DNA from: Rhabdophis nuchalis
Taxonomy: Eukaryota > Chordata > Lepidosauria > Squamata > Natricidae
Length of the DNA: 64,000 nucleotides
Assembly: GCA_039707465.1 (NCBI GenBank)
Contig: CM077643.1
Span: 61,816,605-61,880,604, forward strand
Direction of reading: 5' to 3'
A program made the position numbers and the translations under genes. This document shows, piece by piece, positions 27,701 to 40,351 of the stretch. Positions within the stretch are counted from its first letter, which is position 1, and each line of letters starts with the position of its first letter. A model generated the notes under the pieces. It ran no database searches and was not told the origin of the DNA. It saw nothing but the letters and a program-made list of their open reading frames with translations.

Positions 27701-28080
27701 CAAGCAATCCTCAACTTAACAATAGTTCATTTAGTGGTTGTTTGAAGTTAGAATGTTAAGTTGTTTGAAGTTAGAATGGCACTGAAAATAGTGACTTATG
27801 AAAGTTTTTCACATGACCATTGGAGCATCCCTGTGATCAAAATTCAGGCGCTTGGCAACTGGTTCATATTTGCAATGATTGCAGTGTCCCAAAGTCATGT
27901 GATCCCCCTTGGCAACCTTCTGACAAGCAGGGGCCAATGGGGAAGCCAGATTCACTTAACAACTGTGTTACTAACTTAACAACTGTGACAAGAAAGGTCA
28001 TAAAATGGGGCAAAACTCACTGTCTCGCTTATCAACAGAAATTCAGGGCTCAATTGTGGTTATAAATCAAGGACTACCTG
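27701..28080. mobile_element. Mariner/Tigger-like MITE with TA duplication
   Basis: CAAGCAATCCTCAACTTAAC at the left and AAGGACTACCTG at the right, flanked by TA on both sides. Body shared with 7287. Confidence 0.85.
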
Positions 28081-28310
28081 TATAATTCAAGTGAGATGTA
28101 AAGCATTCTTGTAACCACAAGTTATTGTAATTTTTTAAATTTTTATCCCTCCCTCCACCCAAAAGTTTTACATTTGTTTTGCAATGGAATTGTACAGCTT
28201 ATATTAATGATGGAAATAATTCTTAAGTGATTTATCTTGGTCTGATTTTTTTACATCTCAAAAACATGGCATTGTAATAGGTCTGGGTAGACTTTTTATA
28301 TCCTTTATAG

Positions 28311-28516
28311 CAGGGGTCCCCAACCTCCGGTCCGTGGACCGGTGCTGGTCTGTGGCTTGATAGTAACCGGGCCAGAGTGAGCCTTGGGTTCCATGTGACC
28401 GCCGAACGCGCGCGCGGCCCACGTGACTCGACTCACCCGCTGGAGGCTCCCACCGGTCCGCGGAATTTTTTTTACGTGAAACCGGTCCTTGGTGCCAAAA
28501 AGGTTGGGGACCCCTG
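28311..28516. mobile_element. hAT-Charlie-like MITE with perfect 8-bp duplication
   Basis: Ends CAGGGGTCCCCAACC and GGTTGGGGACCCCTG. Internal GGTCCGTGGACCGGTGCTGG and GAAACCGGTCCTTGGTGCC are typical of a widespread hAT family. Flanked by CTTTATAG at 28303-28310 and 28517-28524. Confidence 0.9.
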
Positions 28517-28524
28517 CTTTATAG

Positions 28525-29821
28525 GACCAGCCTTATTTTCTTCACGGCTGTCAAGAAATCCCAAGAGATCAGAATTGAGTAAAACTTTACAAAAGAAAAA
28601 GAAAAAGAAAAAAAATGGAGGAGGGAGTTTTTTAAAGAAATACAGGATTCCCTAGTCTGGTGACATTTGAAAGTACTAGACTTTATAGTACCAGGCTGGG
28701 TGATATTAGCTGAGTATTGTAGATATATCAAAATACTTGGAGACAATTACTTTGAGGGGGAGGGGGCAGAATTGCAGAGAAATCTGAATTATAGTTCCTT
28801 AGACTTTAAATCTGGCAACATCAAGTGGAGAGTAATCAAATATAAATGAAACTAAAACGTAACTCGTGATGAAGTCCTAGTTCAATTTCTGGTAATTCTG
28901 GTGAAAAAAAAGGCTTGTCTAAGACACTGCTGTCAGTTAGAGAAATTAGACTGCGTAGGTAATAGCGTGACCTGATATGCAAGGAAGCTTCGTGACTTTT
29001 TAATTATTATTTTTCTTTTGTAAAAATGCTTTATCCACCATGAAAATATTTCTAGCCTTTCCAAAGGTTAAATAACTCTCATGCAAGCAGAAAGGGATTA
29101 AATCGAGTATACTTTCACTTTCCAACTAAAGCTTTATTTAGAAAGGTCCTATATGTCTTTGACAGCTGAGAAATTGATAGGAATTGCTATACTACCAAAA
29201 GAACTCTCCATAATAAATGTGCAGAAAGCAAACAATCTAATCACCTAGCATTCATTTTGGAAATCCAGTCCTGATGATGTTTACAGTCAAAACAAACACG
29301 GATTAGATTTTAAAGGAAATGATGCATCAGGGGTATGGAAAAGGACAATGAAACTTTGCCAAGAAATTTAAATGAACAAAGAAGTTTAAAATGGGCCAGT
29401 TTATTCTTACTAAATAATGGATGGAATGGCTTTTCAGGAGTACGCTGTATCTACAAAAGCAATTCTTCTTAGTGAAGCCTTTGAATTATAGAAAGCAGCC
29501 ACTTCTGTATGTGTGTGTGTCTGTGTGTGTATATACACAGTCACATAATCACAAACACACACCATGTTTATATGAGGTGTAGCTTTCACCAACCTTGTAC
29601 TTTCAAACATATAACCACCCAGTTGATGATGACAATGATGGTGAATATTCTACGCTTCTTCCCAAAGGATTTCGAACTGATGAACGCGTGACTTCTGCTC
29701 CAAAGGGCAAAAAGATTTATACCCTGGCGGCTGCAGTCTGAAGCCAAGAAAAAATAAAACTGGGGAAGAGGCTAACGCCAGTAAACTGACAACATCCAAC
29801 TATATACCATCAAAATCTAAG
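28525..29821. other. Intron DNA, simple repeats only
   Basis: A GAAAAA run at 28592-28615 and a short TG repeat at 29506-29530; otherwise nothing seen. Confidence 0.5.
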
Positions 29822-29823
29822 TA

Positions 29824-30270
29824 CAGTGGTACCTCGGTTCACGAACGCCTCTGTTCACGACCAATTCGGTTTACGAACAGAAATTTTCCAAAAAATGTGC
29901 TCCGGTTTACGAACACCGTTTCGGTTCACGAATGGAAAAGTTCGTAAAAATATGCTCCGCTTCACGAACTCCGCCTCGCTTCACGAACTCCGCCTCGCTT
30001 CACGAACTCCGCCTTGCTTCACGAACAGAAAAGTTCGTAAAAATGCTCGGGTTCACGAACTCCGTTTCGCTTCATGAACCGGAGCCGCGGACATTTTATC
30101 TACGAACGTATTTCCTTTTCAGTTCAAGAATTACGACCAAAAAACAAGGTCAGAACGGATTAACCGGATTTACATTGAACCCTATGGGAAATTGTGCCTC
30201 GGTTCACGACCAATTCGGTTCGCGAACAGAGTCATTTCACGAATTAAGTTCGTGAACCGAGGTACCACTG
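29824..30270. mobile_element. Tigger-like MITE with TA duplication
   Basis: Terminal repeats CAGTGGTACCTCGGTTCACG and GTGAACCGAGGTACCACTG, flanked by TA. The interior contains tandem TTCACGAACTCCGCC units (29960-30070). Confidence 0.9.
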
Positions 30271-30287
30271 TATAGGTATTCCTCATT

Positions 30288-30655
30288 TACGGTATTTTCC
30301 GAGTATAAGATGCACTCCCTCCCCCCAAATGTGGATGGAAATGTCTGTGCATGTTATACTCCAAATATTGCAGCGGGAGGGGGGGGCTGGTGTGGCACCA
30401 ATCAGTTGTTCTAGAATGAACCAGGGTGGCGAATGGGCCATGGTGGCAGTGACGAATGGACGGCAGTGAATGAGCCATGGTGAATGAGGGGTGGCAGCGG
30501 CAAAGGTGAACAGATGCTGGCAAACAGGCCATGCCAAACGGGCCATGCCGGTGGCAAATAGACCAGATGAATACCGGATGGATACAGGGAGGTAGACTCC
30601 CCCCCCCCACTTATTTTCCTCCCCAATAGTGTCTTATAGTCCAAAAAATACAGTA
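30288..30655. mobile_element. Short TIR element, TATTTTCNGANTATAAGA family
   Basis: Ends TACGGTATTTTCCGAGTATA and (reverse) TACTGTATTTTTTGGACTAT. Body is GC-rich with repeated GGCCATG and GGTGGC words. Superfamily not assigned. Confidence 0.7.
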
Positions 30656-30836
30656 GTACAACAATTGGGACTGGCAGGTCTGTCGTCAAGCAAAGCAGTC
30701 ACTAACTGGGAAATCACATGACTGTGACTATGGTTGCAATTTTATTTCGGCTTTCCTTTTTCCCAGACTCCCACCCTTGGTAATGTTTATTCGAGCACTG
30801 GAATAATTAGAAGTTAATTATTGTTTGTATTTACAG

Positions 30837-31011
30837 TCATTGGGGAGGAAAGGATTATAAGCAGGCTCACAATTGGTAATATATCAGGGTTCTTGAAGCT
30901 CCCAGACTGAGTGTGCTTGGGGCTTCCAAGCCACCACATTCCTTTTAACGTGTATTCCCCACTGTGTGCCTGCTTATTCTCTTATAATCCCTTCCTCTTC
31001 AATCATTCCTC
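30837..31011. repeat. Unclassified inverted repeat
   Basis: The left arm with GAGGAAAGGATTATAAGCAGG is roughly reverse complementary to the right arm with GCCTGCTTATTCTCTTATAA. One arm recurs at 63205-63262 (GGGAAGGGATTACAAGC). Likely an unidentified transposon end. Confidence 0.5.
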
Positions 31012-33843
31012 TCTGCAAGGGGGAAAAAAGAAATCTTAAACGAAAGTTCAGCTATCTCTCTTTAAGGTGTTTAGCCAAGTCTCAACAGAGAAAGACTATT
31101 CTCAAGGAAAAAGAAAGACATTTGTGATATATCAATATTAATAAACATCAATAAACAAACAAAATGCAGTTCTATATGTTTTGTACATTTTATACTATGG
31201 TACAGTTGTACAGATGCTTACTCAGAAATAAATCACACTTATTTCAATTGGACTTCTTCCCAGTTAATTGTGAAGTAGACTGCAATTTAATTAATCTGTT
31301 TATTCCAATTATCATTACCAGGACACAAATCGAGGCACACTAGTCTTTGCCAGAAGTCTGGTTATGTTTCCTGCCATTTGTGAATTAAGATGGATGAAAT
31401 GTGCTTTAGAGTTGGAACCAAGCATGGAAGGAACTCTTAAAATCTCTCCAATGCACACAATCAACCATCTAATGCCAAATGGCTACAGGATGGTTATTTT
31501 TCCCAACATCTTGAACTATGTGATCGTGTAAATATATTTGCAAGCTTTATGCATCACACTATTACATTCTCTCTAGGAAAACCTTAATTAACTTTAAAAG
31601 ATCCCCAAAATTTGGAAAGCTGGCTTATCAAAGAGTTTACGGTTTTTTCATATGCAATTCTTTTCTAAAGTTGATGCAAAGCAAAAGTGTGACTGTACAT
31701 TTACATTACCTTATTATTTTCTCCACTTCTGAAAGTACAGGATAAACAAGAGTTAAGCCCATGAAATGGATCTGGCAACCTTCAGAGGTATGGGAGTATA
31801 ATTCTCAGAAATCTTCAGCCTGTGCTGGCAAGTCTTTTGGGGAGTTTAATGCCTTTTAAGGTCACGAGGCTCTAATCACTGCTAGCCACAGGGTGACTTT
31901 GGGAAGAAGATAAACAAAAGCTGGATATCAAAAACTGACACTTTATATTAAAAAGATGGCAAAGCAGCATTTCAATTGCCGCTTTGGTGAGAAATGAGCG
32001 AACATGAGCTAAGAAGTTATCTAATTCGGGAAGAAGTCTTTCTAGAGGGCAAATATCAAGTTTTTCATAATTGTTAAATAAAGTTAGTGAAGATAAAAAT
32101 AGGTATATAGGTAGAGATTAATATGGAACAAAAATGCAGGACAGACACAAGAGGAACAAGAAATTCTTCCAAAATATTTATGTAGAGATGGTTATAATGT
32201 CATCATTCTGACCATTGATGAAGGGAAACATAGTAGAACAAATGAAAGTGACATGTAATGGAAAAGACTGATTTAGATAATTTAATATCATCTGTAATAC
32301 TAACTAAAGGCTTATATGAGTTCGACTGAGAGTATGGCAAACTATAGAGGGAGAATCTAAAGTACCCGTGGATGCAAAATCACAAACATTATAAGGTATG
32401 GAAACAGACACATATGGTTAGGCTTTGCAGGCAACAAGATGTAGGACAAAGTAGACCTTTGGTACCATTTGGGAGGGTTCCTCTCACACCAGCATTGTAT
32501 TGATACTCAGAGTGGGGTACAACTTAATTTAAATTATAGGCAGTTTATTTATAACTGCCAATGGAGGAGGAGGAAAATGCAGGATACAGTTGAAGATGAT
32601 CAAAGGCAAAGAGTAGGGACAAAAGAGAAGAGAAAGCAAAGGTAAATATTGGGAAAAGAAGGAACGGGGGCAAAGCAGAGGATCCTGGGAAATGGTGGAT
32701 AACATGGGGGAAGAAAACACTGAACATCCTGGGTAGGACACAAAATGCCCACAGTTGGAAGACATTTTGAGAAAAAAACGTATCTATATTTATAGGAAGA
32801 AATATCTACAAATAGTAGCATCTGGATATATTTTTATATTATATAAACTCCCATACCGTTATCTACTAGATCCCCCAAATAATCCTTACTCATTCATGAT
32901 TAGTCTGCATAAGCTGGATCACAGTATTCCTAAATTTTAATGTACCTCAAGATAGAACAGTTAAATTGATGCACCTACAATGATAATAGCTTTTCAATTC
33001 TCATTTAAATAGTGAAGCTATTGCTACACAATCTTGAAGAAACGCATACATTCAAATTTCTCCTGGAGAAAGGAAGAAAAAAATTACTTCCAACATGTGA
33101 CATATAGTTAGCTTCAATATATCACACATTTGCACAGCCTGATGTGCAAAATAATGAGTTTGAGTAATGCTGTCTTGGAAGTCTGAGGTTTACCACCTAG
33201 CAATAAAACGTTATTTTCAAAATCATTAGTATATGTAATATCCTTATTTTGAAATCCCTTTTATTTTTCTTCATGTAACATTTTGACATTTTAATGGGGG
33301 TTAAAATGCACTTTTCTAGGCTGATGGTTCCTAGTATGAGTGGCCATTTCCCATATTGTGTTATTGTGTAGATTTATAAATTATTTGTAAAAACTAGATA
33401 TCAGCCTAGATGTCTTCTGTAGGTAGTAGATAAATTAACAGAGAACACAAATGCCATTGCTGTTACTCATATTATTATAGCACAGACGTCTTCATCCATT
33501 TGTTCTATAGAAATAGTGGACATCAACTCTTATAATTTCCAGATGTGCTGTCTTGGAATCATGGAATATGAGGTCTAACACATCTGGAGGGTGTCAGGTT
33601 ATAGAAGAAGAAACAACATGAAAAGACCATTTTCTTGTTCAAGGCTACCTATAGGCAGGTTAGGATTGTGCCGCAAAAAAAAAAAAGATTGTATATTAGA
33701 TGGACCTTTGTTCTGATCTTGCAGTTACATTATTTCTCAGAATAGCAAAGATAACCTATCAGATTTCACTGTAGTTTTGGACATGGCACATTTCATAAAT
33801 CTCAGGGCCTCTTTGAATGAAAACATATCCATAAAATAGGATC
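31012..33843. other. Intron DNA, repeat-poor
   Basis: Nearly 3 kb without a recognised transposon or gene. Similar empty stretches are 34065-35059 and 35851-36130. Confidence 0.45.
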
Positions 33844-33851
33844 AATATAAT

Positions 33852-34056
33852 CAGTGGTGGGTTCTGCCCTGCTTTACTGCCGTTTTCCTCTCGCGCATGC
33901 ATGCAGAGTTTAATTAAAATTGTTCTGTGCATGCACAGAGCTAAAAAACAAGATGGCAGCGACGACAACTTCGTTGCTACAGGTTCCAGCGATCCAGGCT
34001 GCCATATCGCTACTGGTTTGGCTGAAGTGGGCCGAACCGGTAGGAACCCACCACTG
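33852..34056. mobile_element. hAT MITE, CAGTGGTGGGTT family, perfect 8-bp duplication
   Basis: Ends CAGTGGTGGGTTC and GAACCCACCACTG; flanks AATATAAT at 33844-33851 and 34057-34064. Confidence 0.92.
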
Positions 34057-35059
34057 AATATAATTAACTATCATTAAGTGTTGTACCTTATGATTCTTGA
34101 TGAATGTATCATTTCTTTTATGTACACTGAGAGCCTATGCACCAAAGACAAATTCCTTGTGTGTCCAATCACACTTGGCCAATAAAGAATTCTATTCTAT
34201 TCATTTCAAATCCCACTTTTCTGTGTCATTGTGATGCGTGTATATGTATGTGCCTGTTCCTGTTTGGGATATTTAAAGAACCCTGGAAGTGTATGCCAAG
34301 AACACATAATCCCAGCAGGGTCATCCAAAGCAGAAAGGTCATGCCAGCTATCCAGCTAAAGCAAACAGGCACCTATATTAGGCGGCAACATTACAGGAAA
34401 ATGCTGTAAGCGAATGTTCACTTTAGTGACAAGGGTAAAGGCATCATTTCATATTGTGAGGGAGAAAGCAACTTGGTAAACCACACTGATACTTTAACAA
34501 GAAAACCATATAGATAGAGAGCGTAACTGGATGATGGGCCCCTTGGGTCAACTGGCACTTAACATGCTGAGGAAAAGCTGAGAATCTTTCAGAGTAGTAA
34601 TTGTGGTTATGACATGACTAGATTAAAACCTTTGGGACATCTACTTCCTGATGTTGCCTTACAGGAAAATAAGATCTGAAACTGCAAAGACAGAGAAACG
34701 TAAACATAAGAAAACTCAACACAGTGAAAGATGAAATGAATAACTTACACAGGCACTAGCAAATTAAAATGGACAGGAACTGGACTCCTTCAGTCAAAAT
34801 ATATTATTTACTACTTAGAACATGAACAACAATGAAGGGACAGTGTTGTTTCCATAATAAGGAAAGATATAATAAGGACACTACTTGGTGCAATGTAGTC
34901 AATGACCAAGTAATATCAATTAGATTTTAATATGATGAGTATCTAATTTATATTCCAACCATTCATGGGTAGAGGAGGTTTATGAGTTTTATGATCAACA
35001 TCAGTCTGAAATTGACAGAACATGGAAGCAAGTTGTTCGGCTTATGGTTGGAGACAGCA

Positions 35060-35850
35060 ATGTTTATGCTTTAGCAAAAAGGAAATCCCAGAACTTTAAA
35101 TTGTGTTCATGTGAAAATCTAAACACACCAGGAAGCCAAAGTCCAACTAGTATACAGAAAAACAGAATGGCTACAGTTGGCAAAGGAATTAGACAAAATT
35201 TATATACTGTACTCTGATATGGACATACAGCATGTCTTCTACATTGGCAAAATTGGACAAAAGTGCTCTGCGGAGTATGCCTTGAATAATGGGGTATTGA
35301 CTCCAAAGCAGTTAACTCTAGCAGGAGCAGTCCAGGATGGTGGCGGTTATTCCGGACAGATCGGAGGGGACCAGCACACTAGATGTCAACAAGGGATCGT
35401 AGCCGAGCTCTGCACTGCGGCAATACCACTGCTCGATTTTTTCTCCTTTTCGAAGACAGGCTTCCAGGATAGAACTGATGAGAGAATCCAAGATGAATAA
35501 GCCTTCTATCCAAACAGATGAACAGAGCCAAAGTTTTTCATGTCTCTCTAGAGCAAGACTGAGTCAAAAAACTGGGCTCAGACAAGTAGAGGAGGTGTGG
35601 CTAAACTTTGACAACTCAGTCTCTGGGCAGAAAGACAGAAGTCAATCCATATTTGGATTCTCCTGTTGGCACACTGGAGAACTTTCAGTTTTCCATTGTT
35701 CTCTTAGCAGAATCTTTAAAGGATGCTCTACATTTTTGTAGAAATAGAGTAATGGTTCAGCAGGAAATCACTTTTTGTGATGGACACAACCCCATTTGGT
35801 TGCCCTTTCCTTCAAGATACTCAGAACAAAGGTCATTGTAACATGTTTTG
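35060..35850. other. Unclassified block, possible old repeat
   Basis: Open frames at 35177-35500 and 35478-35741 match no family I recognise. The block has moderately higher GC than its surroundings (35320-35470) and words such as CTCTAGAGCAAGACTGAGTC that seem repeat-like. No terminal repeats found. Confidence 0.3.
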
Positions 35851-36138
35851 TAGGAAATTCTACTAGTTGGCCTGCCATAATCAAATCACACAGAGACAAA
35901 TTTTGTCTAAATGCTGTATTAATTGTATCATGGCATTTTCCAATCAGTTATTTGTAAAATCCAGTTGAAATAATGTTGCAGCAAGGTATTCTGTTGAATG
36001 ACTTGAAAGTCAGATACCTTCTTTACAATCAAATGTAAGATTCTTTGTGTGTTTTAATAGAATATTAGGCTTTCAAGATTAGTATCAGTACTTCAAGATA
36101 GTCTGGGTCAGCTTGAACAATACTTTGTTGAGATAGAC

Positions 36139-36332
36139 CAGTGTTTTTCAACTTCAACAATTAAAGACCTAGACACCTAACTCCTAGAATTCCTCAGGAA
36201 GTTAGATTTTCCTAACCCAACAGATACTCTACTAAAGCTTGCTGCTAAACAACCTTAAGATGTGTGGACTGTCTGGAGAATTCTTGGAGATAAAGCTCTT
36301 ACACCTTAAGCTGCTGAGGTTGAGAGATGCTG
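36139..36332. mobile_element. Old hAT MITE relic
   Basis: Ends CAGTGTTTTTCAACTTC and GAGGTTGAGAGATGCTG, with a degraded body like the palindromic family. No convincing duplication. Confidence 0.5.
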
Positions 36333-36409
36333 GCTCCCTTTACCCCGCATCGTGAATTGCTTATGTATTTATCAGTTTTGATAGAGTTCCAACTATTTCT
36401 TCTAACAAA

Positions 36410-36995
36410 TCTATACAAATAAAAATGTAACAAGAGTTTGTTCAAAACCACTAATCTCCGAAAGTACTGCACTGATCGCTTCCAAATTTTCACACAACGT
36501 TCCTTTGAAGTACGGCACCAATGATATATATAGATTGTGTAGATGTCACACCTACACTTGCGTGTTCCGTTGTACACGCAACGGAAATGTAAAAAATGTA
36601 GGTAGATGGATACAGAGAGAGCAGTGGGCCGCAGGTATTATGTCATCCTTTATGACATAAGATACTCTGTCCGTAGGTAGGTAGGTAGGTAGGTAGGCAG
36701 GTAGAGGGATAGAGAGAGAGGGGTAGAAATACAGTAGGTAGGTGGGTAGGTAGGCAGCTATAGGGATAGAGATAGGGAGGGAGAAATGCAGTAGATAGGT
36801 AGGTAGGTAGGTAGAGCGATAGAGAGGGAGAAATATAGTAGGTAGGTAGATAGAGGGAGAGAGGGAAAAAGGGAGTAGGTAGGTTATACAGTGGTTGTGT
36901 GTACGTATTTGTGTGTGCAGGTGTAGATCTACACACAGATTGGTTGGCCATTTAACCAGACTGGGCCACAGCAACGCGTGGCCGGGAACGGCTAG
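36410..36995 (+). mobile_element. Non-autonomous Helitron, 586 bp
   Basis: Starts with TC after an A (TCTATACAAATAAAAATG) and ends with the hairpin GCCGGGAACGGC running into CTAG, before a T. These are Helitron hallmarks (5' TC, 3' hairpin then CTAG, insertion between A and T, no target duplication). The interior is mostly a GGTAGGTAGG / GGGATAGAGAG compound microsatellite (36675-36885). No Rep/helicase is encoded. Confidence 0.87.
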
Positions 36996-37639
36996 TAACA
37001 AATAAATAATATTGTCAACTCTGACAATATTTATCAATTGCTTCAAAATACAGTGAAAGTCAATTCATATTTGTACAAAATTCCTAATCTTATTTTTTAA
37101 TGGGGGAGGGGGATTTCAGTGAGCACCCCACATAAGGAAATGTTTGATTAGTTTATTTTGAAATGCAAGAAATGCCCTGGCACATTTTACCTGGGGGAAT
37201 CAAAATACTGTGGATAGTGACACAGCTCCAAACTTTGCAAAAGTGTCCCAGATTTCTTGCCTGTGATCTTAAGGAAGAAGGCTTAACCTTCCTCTTGCAT
37301 TTGAAATACAGCAGAAAACGCTGTAACTTTCCCAGGCTTTCTTAAGGAGAACTAGGCAGCCTCTGGTTTCCACTTGACTAATGGCAATCATACTTAATTA
37401 GGTCACTTGAGTTCAGAGGATGGTTAAAATTTACATAGAAATAAAGGGAGGAAGAGGTGTATATAAGACCCACTTGTTTCTTTTAATAGGAACTTTTGTC
37501 AGATAGGATGATTCAAGAATATAATCAACGATAATTTTCACCTTAATGGGAGGTAGACAGGGTCCTTGGAGCACTGAGCTCCATCACCTATATTTTTTAT
37601 CCCTATCCCTCCTTGTTGGTCAAGACTAGCTGGGAGGTA
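36996..37639. other. Intron DNA, nothing recognised
   Basis: No coding or repeat signal. 38151-38451 and 39353-39975 are likewise plain, except a (G)10 tract at 39966-39975 abutting the DIRS element. Confidence 0.45.
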
Positions 37640-38150
37640 ACAGGTAGCTGAGTCCAAATGGCAGTGACTGCTTCTCTGTGGAAGGAGGTTGTTCCACCTG
37701 TTTGGAAGAAAATGGTGGTCCATCCCTTCTTTAACAAGCCATCCTTGGACCCATCAGTACTAGACAACTTGTATTCCGTTTCCTATTTTCCCTTTTTAGA
37801 CAGAATTATGGAAAAGGTGGTAGATGTACAGCTTCTGGAGGTCCCAGAGGAAGTTGATTATATGGACTCTTTCCAGTCAAGTTTCAAGCCATGTTATGGT
37901 ATGGAGACACCATTAGACCCCGAAGGGCTTGAGATAGAGACAGTATGTCCATCCTTGTCTTTCTAGATATCTCAATGGCGTAGTACCATGTTATCATTCT
38001 AGACTGGCTCTGGAGTTTAAAAGTTAGAGGGACTGTTCTACATTGGATTTTCTTTTCTGAGGCTAGTTCTAGTCAGTGTTAGTGTGTGTATGAGGGGGAG
38101 ATCTAGCTCTAGGTTCCCCTTATGTGGGTTATCTCCCCAGATATTGTTGA
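37640..38150 (+). pseudogene. L2-like LINE reverse transcriptase fragment
   Basis: The open frame at 37658-37966 matches the RT of the LINE at 3733-5618: KPSLDPSVLDN corresponds to KPSLDPALLVN, and VDYMDSFQSSFKP to IDYLDPRQSSFWP. Downstream, in another frame, is the equivalent of the LDISAAFDT and VLSPLLF region. It is old, with frameshifts and no UTR, and has no host function. Confidence 0.8.
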
Positions 38151-38451
38151 ATTTCAATTATCATCAGCTTCAACCAACAAAAAGAAATATAAGAATTTGG
38201 AATGCTGCAAATTCCTCTTCTCCGATTTATAAAAAGACTACAATTACTGGGCAACTTAGAAAAAATAGAAACATAAATGAAGCCATATAATTTAAATGTT
38301 AATAATATTTCATGAATAATAATGATTTCCAGATTTATGGGTCAATTTAGATAACTGCATTCAGCAAGCATTAATTATAATGGAATTCCTCTCTTTCACA
38401 ATCTCAAACGTATATTTATAGGCAAAAATCTACTATTTTCAAAAGGATGTA

Positions 38452-39350
38452 CTGGGTAGTCCTTGACTACCATTTGAGCCCAAAATTTATGTTGTTAAGT
38501 GAGACATTTGTTAGGTGAGTTTTGTCCCATTTTATGACCTTTCTTGCCACAGTCATGTGAATCTTATTTTATTTTATTTTATTCAAATTTATACCCCTTA
38601 CCTTCTCCAAAAACGACCCAGGGCGGCGCACAGGAAATTTAAAACAATACAAATATAACAAAAATACAAATTTTAAAAAGCTATTAAATCCATGCCCTGT
38701 GCTAAAATAGTATAAAATCCCCCGAATTAAAATCTATCTAAAAACAGTCAAAACGGGAGGTTATGCTAGGCCGGCTTGTTGGAAAAGGTGCGTTTTAAGA
38801 CGCTGGCGGAAGAGGCGGAGGTCTGAGATGGTGCGCAGTTCGGGGGGCAAGTCATTCCAGAGGGTGGGGCCCGCCACAGAGACACCCCTGGGTGTCGCCA
38901 ACCGGCACTGCCCGGCCGACGGCACCCGGAAAAGGCCCTTTCTGTGGGAACGGATCGGTCGAAGGGATGTATGGGGCAGAAGACGGTCTCACATATAACT
39001 AGGCCCCGAGCCATAGAGTGCTTTGAAGATGATCGTCAAAACCTTGAAGCGCATCTGAAAGGCCACCCGAAGCGCATCCCAAATCACTGCAGTTGTTAAG
39101 CTAGTAACATGGTTGTTAACTGAAGCTGGCTTCCCCATTGACTATGTGTGTCAAGGTCACAAAAATCGATCCCATGACCCAGGACACTGCAATCATTATA
39201 TGAGTCAGTTGCCAAGCATCTAAATTTTGATCATGACCATGGGCATGCTGCAACGTTCGTAAATGTAAAGCATAGTCATAAGTCACTTTTTTCAGTGCCA
39301 CTGTAACTTTGAACAGTAACTTTGAATGGTTGTAAATTGAAGACTACCTG
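38452..39350. mobile_element. Mariner/Tigger-like MITE split by an L2-like LINE
   Basis: Left part 38452-38565 (CTGGGTAGTCCTTGACTACC) and right part 39085-39350 (..GAAGACTACCTG), flanked by TA. Joined, they follow the order of the copy at 27701 in reverse orientation. Confidence 0.87.
38566..39084 (-). mobile_element. L2-like LINE 3' end inserted in a mariner-like MITE
   Basis: On the minus strand it encodes the LINE C-terminus (GPTLWNDLPPELRTI, RLKTHLFQQAGLA) and the shared 3'UTR with GCGCCGCCCTGGGTC. It interrupts the MITE at 38452-39350. Confidence 0.85.
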
Positions 39351-39975
39351 TAGTTAAATCTAGAGGGTGATTCTTTCATGAATTTACAGGTCTAAGCTCA
39401 AACTATAAACTGCAAGTTTTAAAAACTTGCAAAGTCTACAAATAAAATACCATAATTATATATTGTATATTGTCAATTCTATTGCAGCTCTTTCTTGCTT
39501 TTAACCGGTACATTTGGGGAAAGAAACTGCAGACTACAACAGCTGCCATTGTCAGTTTAGAAATAAAATCTCACACCAATCTATTGTAGGAAAAAGAAAA
39601 TAGCAACAGCAGAGAGCTCTGTTATTATGTTACTGTTGTACTAAACAGTCAACTATAAACTATAAAAGAGACTCCTTATAGAAATACTATTATGCATAAA
39701 TGCCTTGGATGTAAATTAGATTCCACATTTAAAAAATTTAGAAATGCCTCAATAGTTTATCATTCACAAATGTTTTGAAATCAAGCACAAGGTAGTTTAA
39801 GTGTATGCAAATTTTTGCCTGAATAGAAACAGCTACCATCATATCTGCTCTTACTCCCTCTGCAGAGGGACACTGGTATTGTCACCAGTGCTTATAGGTT
39901 CTGGGAAGGCATGATCAGAGCTCCCCCTGCTGGTTTATTATTCACATTTTACATGTGCAACAGCAGGGGGGGGGG

Positions 39976-40120
39976 AATGACCATTGTCTTACCTGAAGGG
40001 TCCTTCTAGGTGCACAGCGATGAGTGTCCATGCAAGGGTTAACTCAGCTCCGCTGCCCATTGGACTGAATTAAAATACTGAGTCCCGCCTTCCTTTCCCA
40101 TGATCCTTCAGTTTCTTAAT
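39976..40120. repeat. DIRS left inverted terminal repeat with outer extension
   Basis: 40008-40120 is the inverted partner of 45718-45830, with two mismatches near the outer side. 39976-40031 is the extension complementary to the internal region at 40209-40264. In element orientation this is the downstream end. Confidence 0.95.
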
Positions 40121-40208
40121 GAAGTTCTGTCCTCTTGAGACTGTGTTCGCCACGCGATTCATCCCCTGTGAATACATCAGACAAGGAACTAGAGAGATTA
40201 GGGGGGGA

Positions 40209-40298
40209 ATGGACACTCATCGCTGTGCACCTAGAAGGACCCTTCAGGTAAGACAATGGTCATTCTCAGGTGCACAGCTCTGAGTGTCCATGCAAGGG
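40209..40298. repeat. DIRS internal complementary region
   Basis: The left half (40209-40264) is the exact reverse complement of 39976-40031. The right half (40262-40298) is the exact reverse complement of 45800-45836. The halves overlap by ATT at 40262-40264, the complement of the terminal AAT. In DIRS-1 such a region is thought to template the closing of a circular DNA intermediate. Confidence 0.93.
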
Positions 40299-40351
40299 AC
40301 ATGCCCAAGCAAAATGTCACTAGGGAGGGTGCCCGAATGGGCTCAGTGTGA

